Shown: positions 49,126 to 61,759 of the stretch, piece by piece | How the letters are laid out: every line of letters starts with the position of its first letter | How positions within the stretch are numbered: the first letter of the stretch is position 1 | Source of the DNA: Lonicera japonica | Lineage: Eukaryota > Streptophyta > Magnoliopsida > Dipsacales > Caprifoliaceae | Assembly (NCBI GenBank): GCA_021464415.1 | Contig: CM038469.1 | Coordinates: 16,036,501-16,100,500, forward strand | Reading direction: 5' to 3' | DNA: 64,000 nt | Made by a program: the position numbers and the translations under genes | Notes under the pieces: generated by a model | Database searches by the model: none | What the model was told of the DNA's origin: nothing | Seen by the model: only the letters and a program-made list of their open reading frames with translations

Positions 49126-49860
49126 CTTTACTTATAGTGTTCTTCAACTTAAATTGCTAAAAATTCTTGTTTTATGTTCCTAACATGTTCCAAGAGTCGC
49201 CACATGAATTTGGCTCGAATCGGAGTTTGAACAGTTGAAAAACGAGTAAAAACAAGAAAAATCTAAAACATCTTTATCCATATATATATATTGCTTATTT
49301 ATTTGTGCATATTTAATTTCGCATTTGCCTTAATATACTAGTTAACGTAAATTTTTCAATCAAGATAATGATTAGATTTCATCACCAATTCCTTGCTCAC
49401 CCAAGTTAAAAACCACCATGCACTTGTTAACCCCGAGCCTTAAATTAATTAATTTAAAATTAATTAGACAATGCAAGATAATTGTTGGCTACTCCAGTGA
49501 ATACCTTTTTAATTTAGCAGAGCCTAGGTAAGTTCAGTCGTAACAGAAGCACGCTGTTGAAGGTAGCTAGATTTTAAGTTGGCCCGCTTGTGACCCCTTT
49601 AGTTTTCCTGGGAACTTAACCGGTTGTTAAATTGGAAGCCTTAACTCATAAGCTTTCAATTTTCTCAATAAGAATAGAAAAAGCTTAGATCACTAATTAT
49701 ATTAAAATACTTAGCTCGCACTAATTTGAAGATAATAAATGTATTGCTTAATTAGATTGGCTTTAGGATTTTGCGTAATTTATGCAACTTAGAAGTGGTC
49801 GAATAATTACAAGACGTACAATTAATCATTCTACCTGAAATTCTCACAATGGCGGCTGTA
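49126..49860. other. Gypsy-associated non-coding sequence
   Basis: AT-rich sequence between a minus-strand integrase piece and a plus-strand gag piece. It includes a GC-richer tract near 49500-49610 that may be a retroelement leader. No primer site, LTR end or gene was recognised. Confidence 0.4.
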
Positions 49861-49867
49861 CGTTAAA

Positions 49868-50500
49868 TGATTATTTCGCACCTTTCGCAGTTGAGCCTCC
49901 TATGTGCATCACCCTTCCAACCATTGCCGCAACTCAATTTGAAATTAGTTCTGCTACCATTAACATGCTATATAAGCTCCATGGCCTTGATAGTGAACAA
50001 CCATACATTCACCTAAGGAAATTCCTTTCAAATTATAGCATCTTTAAGAACCAAAATCTAGATGATGAAAGTGTCAATTAAATTGTTTCCTCTATCCTTA
50101 GAAGATAAGGCAACCTCATGGTTTAATTCTCTCCATCCTGATTCAATCACAACATAGGAACAACTAGTTAGGAAGTTTATTTCTAAATTTTACCCCATGC
50201 AAAAGACTAAATCAATGAAAGATGCTATCAGCACATTTAGGGTAAAGTAGATGAAGAATTCTACAAGACATAAGAGCGTTTTCATGATTTATTAATTAAA
50301 TGTCCACACCATGGTTTTGATAAAGCGAGTCTTGTCCATTTCTTCAATAAGGGTCTTTCCCAATTGAATCGTACAATGATTGAATCCATGCACAAAAGCA
50401 AATTCAATGACTAAACTCCTGATCAAGCCTATACATTTTTAAAGGAACTAGCTGAGAGTGCACAAAATTAGAACAATAATAATGAATACATGTCTTGTAG
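49868..50500 (+). pseudogene. Ty3/Gypsy gag fragment (Athila/Tat-like)
   Basis: An open stretch reads DYFAPFAVEPPMCITLPTIA, then MLYKLHGLDSEQPYIHLRKF, the N-terminal gag of Athila/Tat-type elements. After a one-step frame change comes PLSLEDKATSWFNSLHPDSI and EQLVRKFISKFYPMQKTKSM, the retrotransposon gag domain core. Several stops follow. Assignment to Athila/Tat rests on these two motifs. Confidence 0.75.
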
Positions 50501-50901
50501 CGAATATACTCCAATTAAGAAACCAGGCATGTATGAAGTTAAAACTGACCCAAACTTAAAATATGTCATGGAAAGTCTAACTACTAGCGTTCAAAATTTG
50601 ATGTGTTTACAATGTCCACTATAAACAACCCAAGCCATGTTCTAAATGTCAGTAACCCCTATGGGTTGTGTTCTAGCTTTGATCATATTTTAAATGGCAT
50701 CATTTTTGCATTTATACACCCTCCAAAAAAAATATATACATCCAATAAGTCCCTTATGTGGGAAGTAAAAATTATAATTGGGGTTTTAGCCAGACCTATG
50801 TCCAATGGCCTATCTCCTAAAAGGCCCACTAACCAGATCATCTTGGAAGCCCACGGTTCCCTTTGAGGAAAGTCTTTAGTTGCCAATGGCAGACTAGGGA
50901 T

Positions 50902-52386
50902 CACTACACCAAAAACAGGATTTTGTGACTTTTCATCTTACTACATTTGTGACTGCCATTGGCAGTCATAAAGGTAAAAAAGTCATGAAGTTCAAAATCC
51001 GTGACTGCTTCTACCAGTCACTAACTTAAGTGATACTTTGCACTAAATTATAAATGCAAGAGTCACACACAAATATTTTATGATTGTCAATAACAGTCAT
51101 AAAAATGAATCAGATTCATAACTCACGTGTCACTACTTTAGTCATAAATTTTATATGAAATGATGTCGTTCGGTATTGCATACAAATACATTCTCCACGA
51201 ACCATAAAGAACTCTTATCTCACTATTGTATGACTCTGAATCTTAGATGTATTCATCCACTCTCACACCCATATAGATTTACTTTCGCATTCACTCAATT
51301 GTACATTCACATCCAAGAAGGGGCTTGGGTTTTATTTGTTTCACTCTCAGATTCAAAAAGAGGGATGGGTTTTGTTTATACTCTCAAGTTATTTTGCGTT
51401 TTAAGAGAATTTTGATTGAATTAGTGTATTAGCTTGTATTTTCAATGGATAACTTTTGCACCATCTGATCTGAATTCTTATTTTTTTTTTACTTACACAG
51501 TTCTGATGATTGAGGTGTTTCCTACTCTATCTCGGTTGTTTGCTAGCAAGTAACAATTGTTGGTGTAAGGATGTTAACAATGATACAATTCATCCACCAA
51601 AATTAGTGAACTGCAAGCTTGTGCACTTTATCTGATGATCTGGTGGGTGCTTGAAGTTCTTACATCTTAAAATTTTGTGCACAACACTAATATATAGGCA
51701 ATACAATAAATAAATATATTAAAATAGTAGCTAGCCTCTACAAGTTAGTTTGTGTTTTAAGAAAATATTCATTGAATTAGTGTTTTAGTATAAAAATCGA
51801 GAAACAAACAATGTATGGTGAATATTGATTGGATTGTAGTGTGAATGCTCTGGGAATATTGATTGGATTTTAGTTTGAATACATTGTGAAAATTAATTTG
51901 ATTGTATGTCAAAAAAATATTTGGTTTCCAATATTTTTAAATTATTTCTTAAAAAATAGTTTCAACATGTGAAATTCTAAAACACAAACTATTGCAGGTT
52001 TTATATATGACTAATGTCCGACTGCCACCATGACTCTATTGTGGTTGCCACTAACGATTTTGTGATTGCCATTAATAGTCAATTGTTATAGTAATTCTGT
52101 TTTGTGACTATTCCCGACTGTCACATGTGATGAGTTTTGTGACTGCCAATAACAGACACAAATGACAACTATTATTATTGTCACTGACATTCACAAGTAT
52201 AAATTTTGTTACTGCTACTGACAGTCACAAACTATCTTTGTGACTTCCATGTAAAGTGGGCTTGGAAAGTCATATTAAAGATATTTGTATTGTTATGTGA
52301 TTGTTTTTTGTAGTCATAAAATATCATTTAACTGTCATCTTTGTGACTATTTTTGGCAGTCACAAATCACTTACTCTGATGTAGAG
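50902..52386. mobile_element. Non-autonomous CACTA-like element with palindromic subterminal repeats
   Basis: The left end CACTACACCAAAAACAGG is a typical CACTA terminus. The right end near 52370-52386 (CTCTGATGTAGAG) is a degraded match. Both subterminal regions (about 50925-51160 and 52010-52370) carry many copies of a TGACTGYYA...TRRCAGTCA palindrome in both orientations, for example the near-perfect 19-mer at 50950-50968. Such repeats bind transposase in En/Spm-type elements. The middle encodes nothing recognisable. A matching 3-bp target duplication was not found. Confidence 0.75.
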
Positions 52387-54636
52387 AGGAGTAATAAATT
52401 TTCACATAAGTTACAATTATTCGAGCTTTTAATCTTGGTCTAATAAGTTTGAGATATTTGAGAAAACTACTCTTATTAGCGAAGCCAAGCCTGTCTCTCT
52501 TCACACAAAATGCAAACATCTTATTGTACTGATGAATCAGTTGGAAGAATTGATGTACCCATTGTCCATGGGCAATTAATAGATGATATGTATAACTCTC
52601 GAGCCAAAAGAAATAAATTTTGACTCATTAATGATTGGATTTCCCATACTTTATAGCAGGGGTGCTCAATGTAGAAATAGATTTCTAATACTTTATGACT
52701 ATTAAAGTATTGCTAGATAATGATGCAATAAATCAATGAAATAGATATAAAATTGCATTAAAATGATTAATTTAATCTGTGATGGCAAGTATGTGCATAA
52801 ATGTTAACTTGCATGAGTGACCCCGTGACAAGAACTTTCCTAATTATGGGGGAGACAATTCGATTTCCAAAACTTAAGAATAAATTATACAGCAATGAAG
52901 AATCTATACTTAATCAAGTTTTTAGAGAACATGTGCATGTGCCGAATCCGCTCTAGTCCTTGACTATAGTTTGAAAAAAATGTACATATGCATTTGAAAC
53001 TTAAAAATAAAAAAATCAAATTGAAACTCTAACCATTAATTTTGGAGTCAAATATTGGTATCTTCAATTTGCAATTAGTCCAGAATCCGGATGGAACTAG
53101 GCTGAAACGCGTATATATATACTAGAAACCAACAAACACGCACGCATGTGAACGCCTTATTTTCAAGTATGGCTAGATCTAGTATAGAATGGAAATATAT
53201 AAACAAAACAAAAATTATCGTTAGCATAATTTGTAAAAGGAGATTCATTAATATTTTGATTGCAAGTGCAAATCTTATTAATTACATATTGTTCAATTAT
53301 GTGCCTTTTAAACAGTACAAAATTGTGTCAAATTCTTTTATTAACCACAAAGAAACTATGTCCAAATTTTGAATTACCTATTGCAAGTCGCAACAATAAA
53401 TTCAATTTTCAAAAATAAAGTTTGGAGCAAGACTCTGAACTTGAAATGACAAGAATGTTAAACTTACACTTACCATCACTCCACTAACCATTTATGTTTA
53501 AATTTTTAGTTCAAATATGACATATCTAAGTTCTTACATGCATGTTAGCTTAGTTGTAGTCAATTTAACCCGCTTGTTGGGAGACTCGCAAATATGCAAA
53601 TATTGACCTACTCGTTGCCTTTTTATTTTCTTCTTTTTTTTTATTTCGTTTAATTAGATTTGACTACAAACCATTTTTATATTATGCATATGAAAAACAA
53701 ACTACCTAGTACCATAACCTATAAAATATAAAATACTTAAACTCTCTCTCTTAATTCTGAATCTTTATTATAATTTATAAACAATGCTTCAATATGAATC
53801 GTGCCAACATTAAATAAATTGAAGTAGCCACTCAATAGCCAAAATAATACTCCAAATAGCTAGGTTTACCTTTCTACACCATCCATCAACATAATAATGT
53901 TCCGCCGAAGAGGATTCTACTATTATATTAGTTCATAAAAAGATCATGTTGCTCTAATCTGGACTCTCCAATATCAAACAGTATAATTCGATACGTACGT
54001 ATATAGACCAGGCTTTAAGCGACGCCTTTCGTCACTGATACATTTGAAGGTACAATCAACGACATAAAACCATAGATAAAATTTTGGTATGAGTGCAGAT
54101 ATTCCAAGATTGCTGAAAATGTATGTATAGCTGTGAGAAAGGGGAGATTTAAATCAATTTTAACATACATAAAAAGACAGTATCCTACAATCACACAAAC
54201 AGCAGTAAAGTTGCAGATCAAAACCACTTCCATTCCTTCTGGTAATATATGTATATATGTACGGTCTGTTCTAGTACAGACCGCTCGTACACGAACCAAC
54301 CTTTTCGCAATGAATTTTTGTGACCAATCATTGGGGATGCTCTCAGCTTCAAAAATTCGTCTCTAAAGGTTCAGTCTGCATACATACCGTCTGCACCTGA
54401 TCCTAGCCGTATATAAATATCATTTCTAGGATATAATTTAAAAATGCTGCCATACATAGTGAGATCTTGATGAAACATTCAAATTGTCACATAATGATTT
54501 CCCCTATAAGAACTAAACGACTTCCTGGAAACTTCAAAGATCAATCAGTAATCATCATGTAAAAATTTGGCTTGAAACTATCTGATGTACTAGGTCAGGT
54601 ACGATCAGAAATTGTGGGCCAACATACTCACAAGCA
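52387..54636. other. AT-rich spacer downstream of the THG1-like gene
   Basis: No gene is supported. The short open frames at 53148-53372 and 54015-54366 lack any recognisable motif. The stretch adjoining 54636 would contain the 3' UTR of the minus-strand THG1-like gene. Confidence 0.55.
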
Positions 54637-55462
54637 TCAAACGAGCTTGTCGTCATCGTCGTCGAGTATGTTTTGGTGAGCTTTCCAAAAGCTCGCCTCG
54701 ATTATGTCACAGTGTTCCACTACTACTTTCTTGCGCGATTTTCCTGTTGCCACTTCCTCATTATTTACCTCAGTTGTTTCCTCCTGCATTTTGTTTTTCT
54801 TTTGAATCAATATATACCTCACAATTTTACATGTAGAGAGAGAACTGTTGGAAATCATATTTTTTTTTATTATTTTGGTTATTAAGTTATATTGTACATC
54901 CCATAATTATAACAGATCGTTTAGATTTAGACTTGAATTAGGATTTGATTTGTGTCCCTTTTTCTATTTTTATTTATTTTGGTTCTTCATTGTAATCCTA
55001 TTTTTTCTATAAGAATACATGCCTTTGGCTCTCATATTGGGTACACCAAAGACCCAATAAGTTTTTCAACTAGAACACACACAGAGGGGTTACCTTGTCC
55101 CAGAAAATAGAGGATCCTTTGCGAAACATGATAGGCAACGTGTTGTAGTTTAAACCGAAATTATTTTTAAGCAGTTTGTCATGCATTTTTGTACCCTGCA
55201 TGAGGAAGAAGTATTAAATACGTATTCAGGGGCAACAATTGCATTTATTATGAAAATACTCCTAACCCCTTGAAATATCAATTTTAGAAGAATGTGCATG
55301 CAACGAAAATTACAAAAATTATAACAATGGTGGAATATGCAGATAATAAAGGGAAGGTACATAAAGCATGGCTCTTGAGCATAATCTAATGCATAATAGT
55401 AAAGCCTTTTTAAAACTTTTTCACGTTTGGATCATGAGAAATGTACACCTAATGAACTCTTA

Positions 55463-56087
55463 TGGCTCGTTTGGTTCAAGATTTAAACCATTCTGAGAAT
55501 GCTAAATTCCATTCCGAAATGATTCCCGCGTTTGGTTCAAGTTTTAGGTCTGAAATAAACGATTCCAAGAACAAACCTTTCCCCCCAAGTTCTCCCATTT
55601 AAATAATAAGGAATAAGCCATTACCAATGGCCATCTTTTTTAATTTTTCATGTTTTGACTAAAATAACACTCTTCCTTGTGAATAAATAAATTTTTTTCC
55701 ATGTGTATGAAAATATTGGTTGGAACTTTTTTTTTTTAGTTACGCTGCTGCACAAAAAAGAAAAAAAATTTGTTGGGAACTTTTTTCTTTTCTTTTTTCT
55801 GTTGTAAATTTTTTTTTTAATTACAAAAATTGTAATTTTTGTAAGATAGTTATTAGCTAGGCATGTGTAATTTTTGTAATTTATTATAGTAATTGTCCCT
55901 TTTGAAAAATTAGTAAGAGATGTCTTCTCATCTTATAAAAGGAAGGATATTTTTGTAATTGATACTTTATTCCATTCCTATTCCTAGTTGAACCAAACAT
56001 CGGCATGGCATCCTAGATGCCAGGAAAAAAACTTTCCAGGAATCAAGGATGCCCATTCCATTCCCAAAACTCGAACCAAACGAGCCC
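55463..56087. mobile_element. Tourist-like MITE in a THG1 intron
   Basis: 625 bp flanked by TTA (55460-55462 and 56088-56090). The left end is TGGCTCGTTTGGTTC and the right end is GAACCAAACGAGCCC, matching at 14 of 15 bases. A TTA duplication with GG(G/C)CTCGTTTGG-type ends is the PIF/Harbinger Tourist signature. Non-coding, T-rich middle. It lies in the intron between exons 55094-55195 and 56201-56286. Confidence 0.9.
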
Positions 56088-56751
56088 TTAATGTCCATTT
56101 TTGCAGTTAAGTTAGAATTCTTCTGGTATTATATTTATAAAAACTAATAAATATATAATCGTCCGGGAATATTGCAATCAAAGTAAAGCAATTTTAGCAC
56201 CTTTAACTCCTCTTGAGCTTTACTTTTGCTCTTGCCAGACTTGACTAGCATCCAAAAACAAGTGTTATACTGATTGTTAATGTGACCTGCAAATTCAAGA
56301 GTAATGACAATGCTGCATTACAAGGCAATGTCCTACTGAGGTTCGCTTTTGCTCGATATACTTTCTGAAAATTTTCTCCAATCAACCCATGAAGAAATTA
56401 TACTCACAGTCAACTTGCCTCCATGATAGATAATCTTGAAGAATCTCAGATGAGGGATAGCATACAGCCCGCCCATCAAAATACGGTGGGTAACTTCAAC
56501 TCTTTTTGAGGAAAAAAATCTTTCCATTTCATTGCATACATTGAGGAGAAGAAGAACACAACAGCAGACACTATTTCACTGCCAAAAAAAAAAGAAAGAT
56601 GGTTACAGAACTAAAATGAAATAATCATAAACTTCCTTAATGGAAACCGAGGAGAAGTAAGTTCAGGATTGTGCACTAATGCCCTTTTCTACTTCAATAT
56701 GCGTAGTTTTGCACAAAGACCATACTGGATCTTAACACGAGCCTTCCACTA

Positions 56752-56997
56752 TACTCCCTCTATCATAAATTAAGAGTCCAAGATTCCTTTTCGTGATATC
56801 CAAAATAAGGAGTCCACTTTCATTTTCAAAACATAATCAACATACCAATACTCACAATCAAAAATATGTTTTGTTCTAAACCATTGATTTGTATTGGATT
56901 CTTTTCACGCTTGTCTTTTCATATATATACTGGTGGTGGACAGCTTGTCCCCCTTCACTTTGTACTCATATTTCGAGAACTAGGTATGGATGGAGTA
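56752..56997. mobile_element. Stowaway-like MITE in a THG1 intron
   Basis: Flanked by TA on both sides (56752-56753 and 56996-56997). The left end CTCCCTCTATCATA pairs with the right end TATGGATGGAG. About 242 bp, non-coding. It lies between exons 56408-56578 and 57939-57983. Confidence 0.78.
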
Positions 56998-59900
56998 TTT
57001 GATAGCAGGGCCTAAAAATAGTCAATCATGGCTTGCTAAAACTTTGAAGGTGTTTTTTAAGTGGAATCCTCAACATCATACATTTAGAAAGCTTACTTTT
57101 ACTCTAATCATAGATAACTGCTAGATTTGAAGTAAATCATAACTCTATAGTAAAAACAACGGGGGAATTTCGTGAAGAATTTTGTTAGTGGCTTTCAAAG
57201 TATTTGTTATATAAAAAAAAAATCTCATGGTTTTCCTCTACAATGTAAAGACCATTTATTTGGTTAAATTGATTACCAAATTCTGGTTGTGTTAACTGAA
57301 ATATAAGTTGAAAACTAGCTTTCCCTTTTTGTTTCTTTTAGGGGATTGGGGGTGGGGAGTGCTTTTGCCTCCCCAAGAACGGGCCCAATGATGGCAATGG
57401 CACACCACCTAGCTCACAATTCTCAGATAATTGAGATCTCCTAAAATCAGGGGATTACATCAATGTTTTCTAAGGCTACAAAACCCAGTTCTACTAGGAT
57501 GAGATACTAAAATACGAATAAGCAAAAAAAATGATGACAAAATAACTATAAACCCAAAATTCCATCAATATTATATGGGTCTGTTTGATAAAAAGGTTGG
57601 AAAATAATTTGAAAACAAAAAAAAAGTTAAGTTTTATGAGAAGTTGGAAAGATAAATGATTGATTTGTAGTAATGTTCTCCACCTTTTCCCCGTTATTCA
57701 TGGAAAAAATTTATTGTTCATCTGCCAAAGAAGTGGATTCCATGGAAAATCAAAAAAGGCAATAGAACAGCTCATCAAAACCTTCATCTCTTTTTCCAGC
57801 TTCTCAAAAAAATCAGCAGTGTTTTCAATCATTTTCTAACTTTTTTATCGAACGCCCTATATTTCCGAATATTAGCACTTTGTAACAACCAAGTAAAGAA
57901 AATTCCTGAAAAAACAATAGAAATGATGGAAGAGAAACCTGGCATGTCTTTGATAGAGCTGTGAATCCCTCTTCAAAACAAAGCTGAAAGTAATAATCTT
58001 GACAATGTAAATTGCCTATAGAGGGTATGTGTAGGATGATATAGTGAGTACTGCTACATGCAAGTTATTGTGTTGTGGTGTACATAATCAAGTGATGAAC
58101 CTTTCAATTTAATTATGAGTTGAAGGAAACAATTTCAGAACACGTGCAGTATGAAACTTCTAGAGAGCTTTGTTCATTGTCATTTTGCGTACGTAAGAGT
58201 ACAAGTATGTGAGCCATATAATTAAGATCGCCACTTGGGAATGACCAAAGAAGCATAAAGTCCAATAGTCAGACAAAATCAAAAGCTCTCAAAAAAGCCC
58301 TAGAAAGAAGTGACAGTTTGATCAATAACTAAAACTTCTTCTGACCTAAAATTTTCTTCGAAACAACTGCCTTTCTTTTTCTATTTTTCCTTTTTATATT
58401 CTCTCATATAGCTATCCCTCCCCCCACCCCTGGCCCGCTGAAGTTCTTCACCACTTCTTCCTTTAATCTACATGTAATTAAATCAATTAAATCTTTCAAT
58501 TAGCATTAAATTCAACATGACATAATAAAATCAATCATGCTATATATAAAACTAATGTACAATTCTAACCCTAGATGATATGAAATTTCTCTGTCATTGT
58601 TCAAATTCCAATTAAGAATATATTATTCATATATTTATGGTGCACCCCTTACTTCGATAGGGCGCACCTAGGCGATTAGTATGTTATAAGTGGCCATTCC
58701 ACTTGCATAATTTTAACTTGTATTGGTGACAACAAGTTACCGCTCTTCAGAAGCACATAATGACAATCAACTAAGCTTTTGTGGTAGCTTCAGAGTCGCC
58801 CTGCAATTGTCTCTTTTGGCTCATTCTACTATTAGGCTTCATTTGATAACAAGATGCAAAGTAGGAAAAACAACTGATTTTTGTGAGAAGAGTTGACCAA
58901 TGTGGTGAGCTCTTCCATTTTGGCTTTTACTACCGAGAAAAAAAAAATTCTTTAGGTGGCGAGGAAGAATATTTTTTAACAGAAAATTGAGGGTGGTGAG
59001 GAAGAATTTCTCACAAAAATCAATTAGCTTTGCTATCATTTTCCATCTTGTTTTCAAACGGTGCCTTAGTAGAATCATTGTTATATGATGTACAAGATAT
59101 TCTACTATTTCATTTGTCTTCCAAGTAATTACCTACATGGTACTCACTACCCTCTTAAAGTGAGAATTCTAAGAAGCACGGGTTCAGATACGGGATTCGA
59201 ATACGATACTATATGCTGACAACTTTTTGATAAAAAGTAGAATACAGATACGTTAAGGATACACTTATCATCCTATATATTCTTATATGTTTACATAGCA
59301 AAAACATTTAAATATCACTATTCAAACAAATCAGTAACAGAAACCTCAGAAAGTATAATCACAGATCAAATGATTCATCTATAATAATGTTTTCTAGCCC
59401 TACTTTTGTTTTCATATAATCCTTAAGTTGATTTATCTTAATAGTTATAATTCATTGGCATGCTAAAAGTTGTAGCTCAATTAACAATTTTTGTGATCTA
59501 CAGATTTCCACATCTTCAAGAATATGGATCGAGTATCGGAATCTATGAATTTGTTTAGTAAATTTGGACACCTCGTATCATACATATCCGAGAAACCTGA
59601 AGTATCAGTAATTAAGTAATTATCCTTCAAAAATAAGTATCCGAGAGTATCCGAGAGTATCAATATATGACGGATACACCACCTTCTTTGAAGTATCCAT
59701 GCTTCTTAGGTGAGAATGGTAAGGTAAAGCTAATAAAAGTATATTAAAACAAAAGTACCTGTACTCGTCAATCTCCATATGCGAAGACGACATCATCAAA
59801 CTCCTCTACCACAGCTACTGCACATGAATTCATGAGGTTTAGAGCATGCTCATCATTCGGCTTTTCAAATTCATGAACATCAGAGAATCTACCAAAAGCC

Positions 59901-60348
59901 AAACAAACTGGATTATTAAGATTCATTTGCAACTTCGGAGCATATGAACAAAATTACAGAACTCCACGCATCAGAGCTTTGATGTAAATTGTATGGAATA
60001 ATTTGTAATTTGTGGGTTGCCCCAATCCAATAAGATTCTTTAGTTCATTCAGACTTGAAAAGGTAGTCGAAATTTGCTTTATACTATAAACCCAACTAAA
60101 GCATAACTTTACGACTTGTACAACAGTAGCTTCAACCACACATATTCTACGTACTCGTTCCAGGAAACAAATAAATGTAGCTGAAAAGTGGTGGAGAACT
60201 AATTTAAATTTCTTAATCATATGTACAAATTGATATATATTCCAATATTTCTATGTGGAAGTCATCGAATAATGTATACAACTTCTTTAACAAATGTCCA
60301 CGCCATAGGAACTGCAATAACGTAAATGAATGTAAGCTAAAAATAAAT

Positions 60349-60514
60349 TACTCTCTCCATCTTAAACTAAACTCCAATTTTTCCGCTTTGGGGTATCTCA
60401 AATTAAGAGTAACCTTTCTAAAAGCAATGTAGAAAAGATTTTGTTATACGCATCGATAACATCGAAACTCATAGTTTTAAAATAAAATGGGACTCTCAAT
60501 TTGAGACAAAGGAA
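60349..60514. mobile_element. Probable Stowaway-like MITE in a THG1 intron
   Basis: Starts TA-CTCTCTCCATCTTAAACTA, very close to the element at 17037. It ends near 60514 with a weaker inverse match (CAATTTGAGACAAAGG). It lies just inside the intron that follows exon 60538-60613. The right boundary is uncertain. Confidence 0.5.
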
Positions 60515-60961
60515 GAACATGGGGAAGCATAAGTTACCTGTGAAAATGGCAACCATCTATTCTGATGACAATCCAAGTAAATGGCTTGTTTTCAGAGGGT
60601 TCTTTTTCCGTCTTGCCCCTCTCGTTCTCTCTCTCTCTCTACCCTAAACTTCGAAAAACCCTAAGTCACACATAGTCGACTACCTTCCTCACCACCCTAA
60701 CCATCGACTTACTCTTAAACACCATCATAGACGATCATCACCTTAACCTGAACCTCGCCTATCTTCACCAAAACCCTAAACGACTCCACCAAAACCATAA
60801 ACGACCACCATCATAAACCCTAGAAAACTCTTCACAGACGACCAACAAAACAAACCCTAGACGAGCACTACCATAAACCCTAGACGATCTCTAGATTGAC
60901 GAACACCACAAGCAACCCTAGACGACCAACAATTAAAGCCTTAGACGAGCTCCAACAGCTA

Positions 60962-61759
60962 ATGGCGTCTCTTCAAAGTCTGGATTCCATCACTTTGTAT
61001 ATAGAACAGAAGATCATACAACTGAGGGTCGATGTTAAGAAGCCTAGGCACATCCTGATTAGCGAGAAGCACAGAAAAGGTAAGAATACTATTTCATTAA
61101 GCTTTGAAGGAACATTTTGGGTGGCTATTCAATTGAAGGAGGCAGTCAAAAGGATGGAACAACAAGCGTTCTTTAAGAAAAACAAAGTGATGGGTCAGAT
61201 TGTTTGGGTCAATAAACTGAAGAATGATAAGGGGCAATTTATGGAGATATACAAAAATGTGAATGGAACAGGGGAGAATATAATAGTGCCTGCTGGGGAT
61301 AAAGGTAAAAAATGGTTAGAGTTTGCAGAATCCATTGAGTTGATATTGAATGGGGGTTTGAAGGAAAGGAGAAGGAACGTCAATAATCCTAACACACACG
61401 ACAGTCTCCAAAAGAAGAAGGATACTAAATTCGAGCATAAAGCGGGTAACAAACATGGGGCTAGTCAGAGGTATATGGAGAAGCAAGCAACATCATATGT
61501 GGAGATTTTAAAGAAGAAGAGTAATTTCAAATCAAACCAGCTTAATACCCCTGAGCCAACCACATTGGAGAAAGAGGAGGTTGAAACAATATTTGATGAG
61601 GAGAGGGCTTTCGTATGCGTTAGAGAGAAGGTAGAAGACGCCTGGAGGAAAATAGAAAAAGCTATCAATGATTGCTTTGATTGTCACATAAGACTCAATC
61701 CCTTTCAAGCCGATAGGGCCTTAGGGCCTTTTTCACATGCAAAAATGATAAGGAAATGA
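60962..61759 (+). CDS. LINE ORF1-like protein, N-terminal piece
   Basis: The first ATG in frame is at 60962 (MASLQSLDSITLYIEQ). The same frame is open further upstream but without an ATG. Features are GKNTISLSFEGTFWVAIQLK, then VPAGDKGKKWLEFAESIE, a Lys/Asn-rich linker and, near the end, DCHIRLNPFQADRAL, a motif found just before or within DUF4283 domains. A TGA at 61757 ends it after KMIRK. The matching continuation lies one frame over from 61756, so a single-base shift near 61745 probably split the original ORF. Likely role: RNA-binding ORF1 protein of the LINE particle. Confidence 0.75.
   Translation: MASLQSLDSITLYIEQKIIQLRVDVKKPRHILISEKHRKGKNTISLSFEGTFWVAIQLKEAVKRMEQQAFFKKNKVMGQIVWVNKLKNDKGQFMEIYKNVNGTGENIIVPAGDKGKKWLEFAESIELILNGGLKERRRNVNNPNTHDSLQKKKDTKFEHKAGNKHGASQRYMEKQATSYVEILKKKSNFKSNQLNTPEPTTLEKEEVETIFDEERAFVCVREKVEDAWRKIEKAINDCFDCHIRLNPFQADRALGPFSHAKMIRK

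Larger units (their letters stand above)
54637..60613 (-). pseudogene. THG1: tRNA-His guanylyltransferase (THG1), second domain, broken
   Basis: THG1 adds the G-1 residue to tRNA-His. Plant proteins have two THG1 domains, and this locus holds the second. Minus-strand exons: about 60538-60613, 59759-59888, 57939-57983, 56408-56578, 56201-56286, 55094-55195 and 54637-54783 (stop). All internal junctions are GT..AG. Diagnostic stretches are ENKPFTWIVIRIDGCHFHR (first metal-binding Asp), [50 protein letters not shown] and EHCDIIEASFWKAHQ. Two lesions break the frame. In exon 59759-59888 the region before the second metal site DE is 2 bases short and hits TGA. In exon 56408-56578 there is one extra T near 56490. 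The first domain is missing because LINE sequence begins at about 60614. It is either a pseudogene or a gene with assembly errors. Confidence 0.88.

Noticed and set aside
59954..60220. 88-codon minus frame between THG1 exons
   Set aside because: It falls inside the intron between 59888 and 60538, and flanking exons splice across it in the correct phase. No reliable family match was seen.
60896..60961. Upstream extension of LINE ORF1 to 60896
   Set aside because: The frame is open but starts at TTG. The first ATG is at 60962, and the extension is repeat-like leader sequence.
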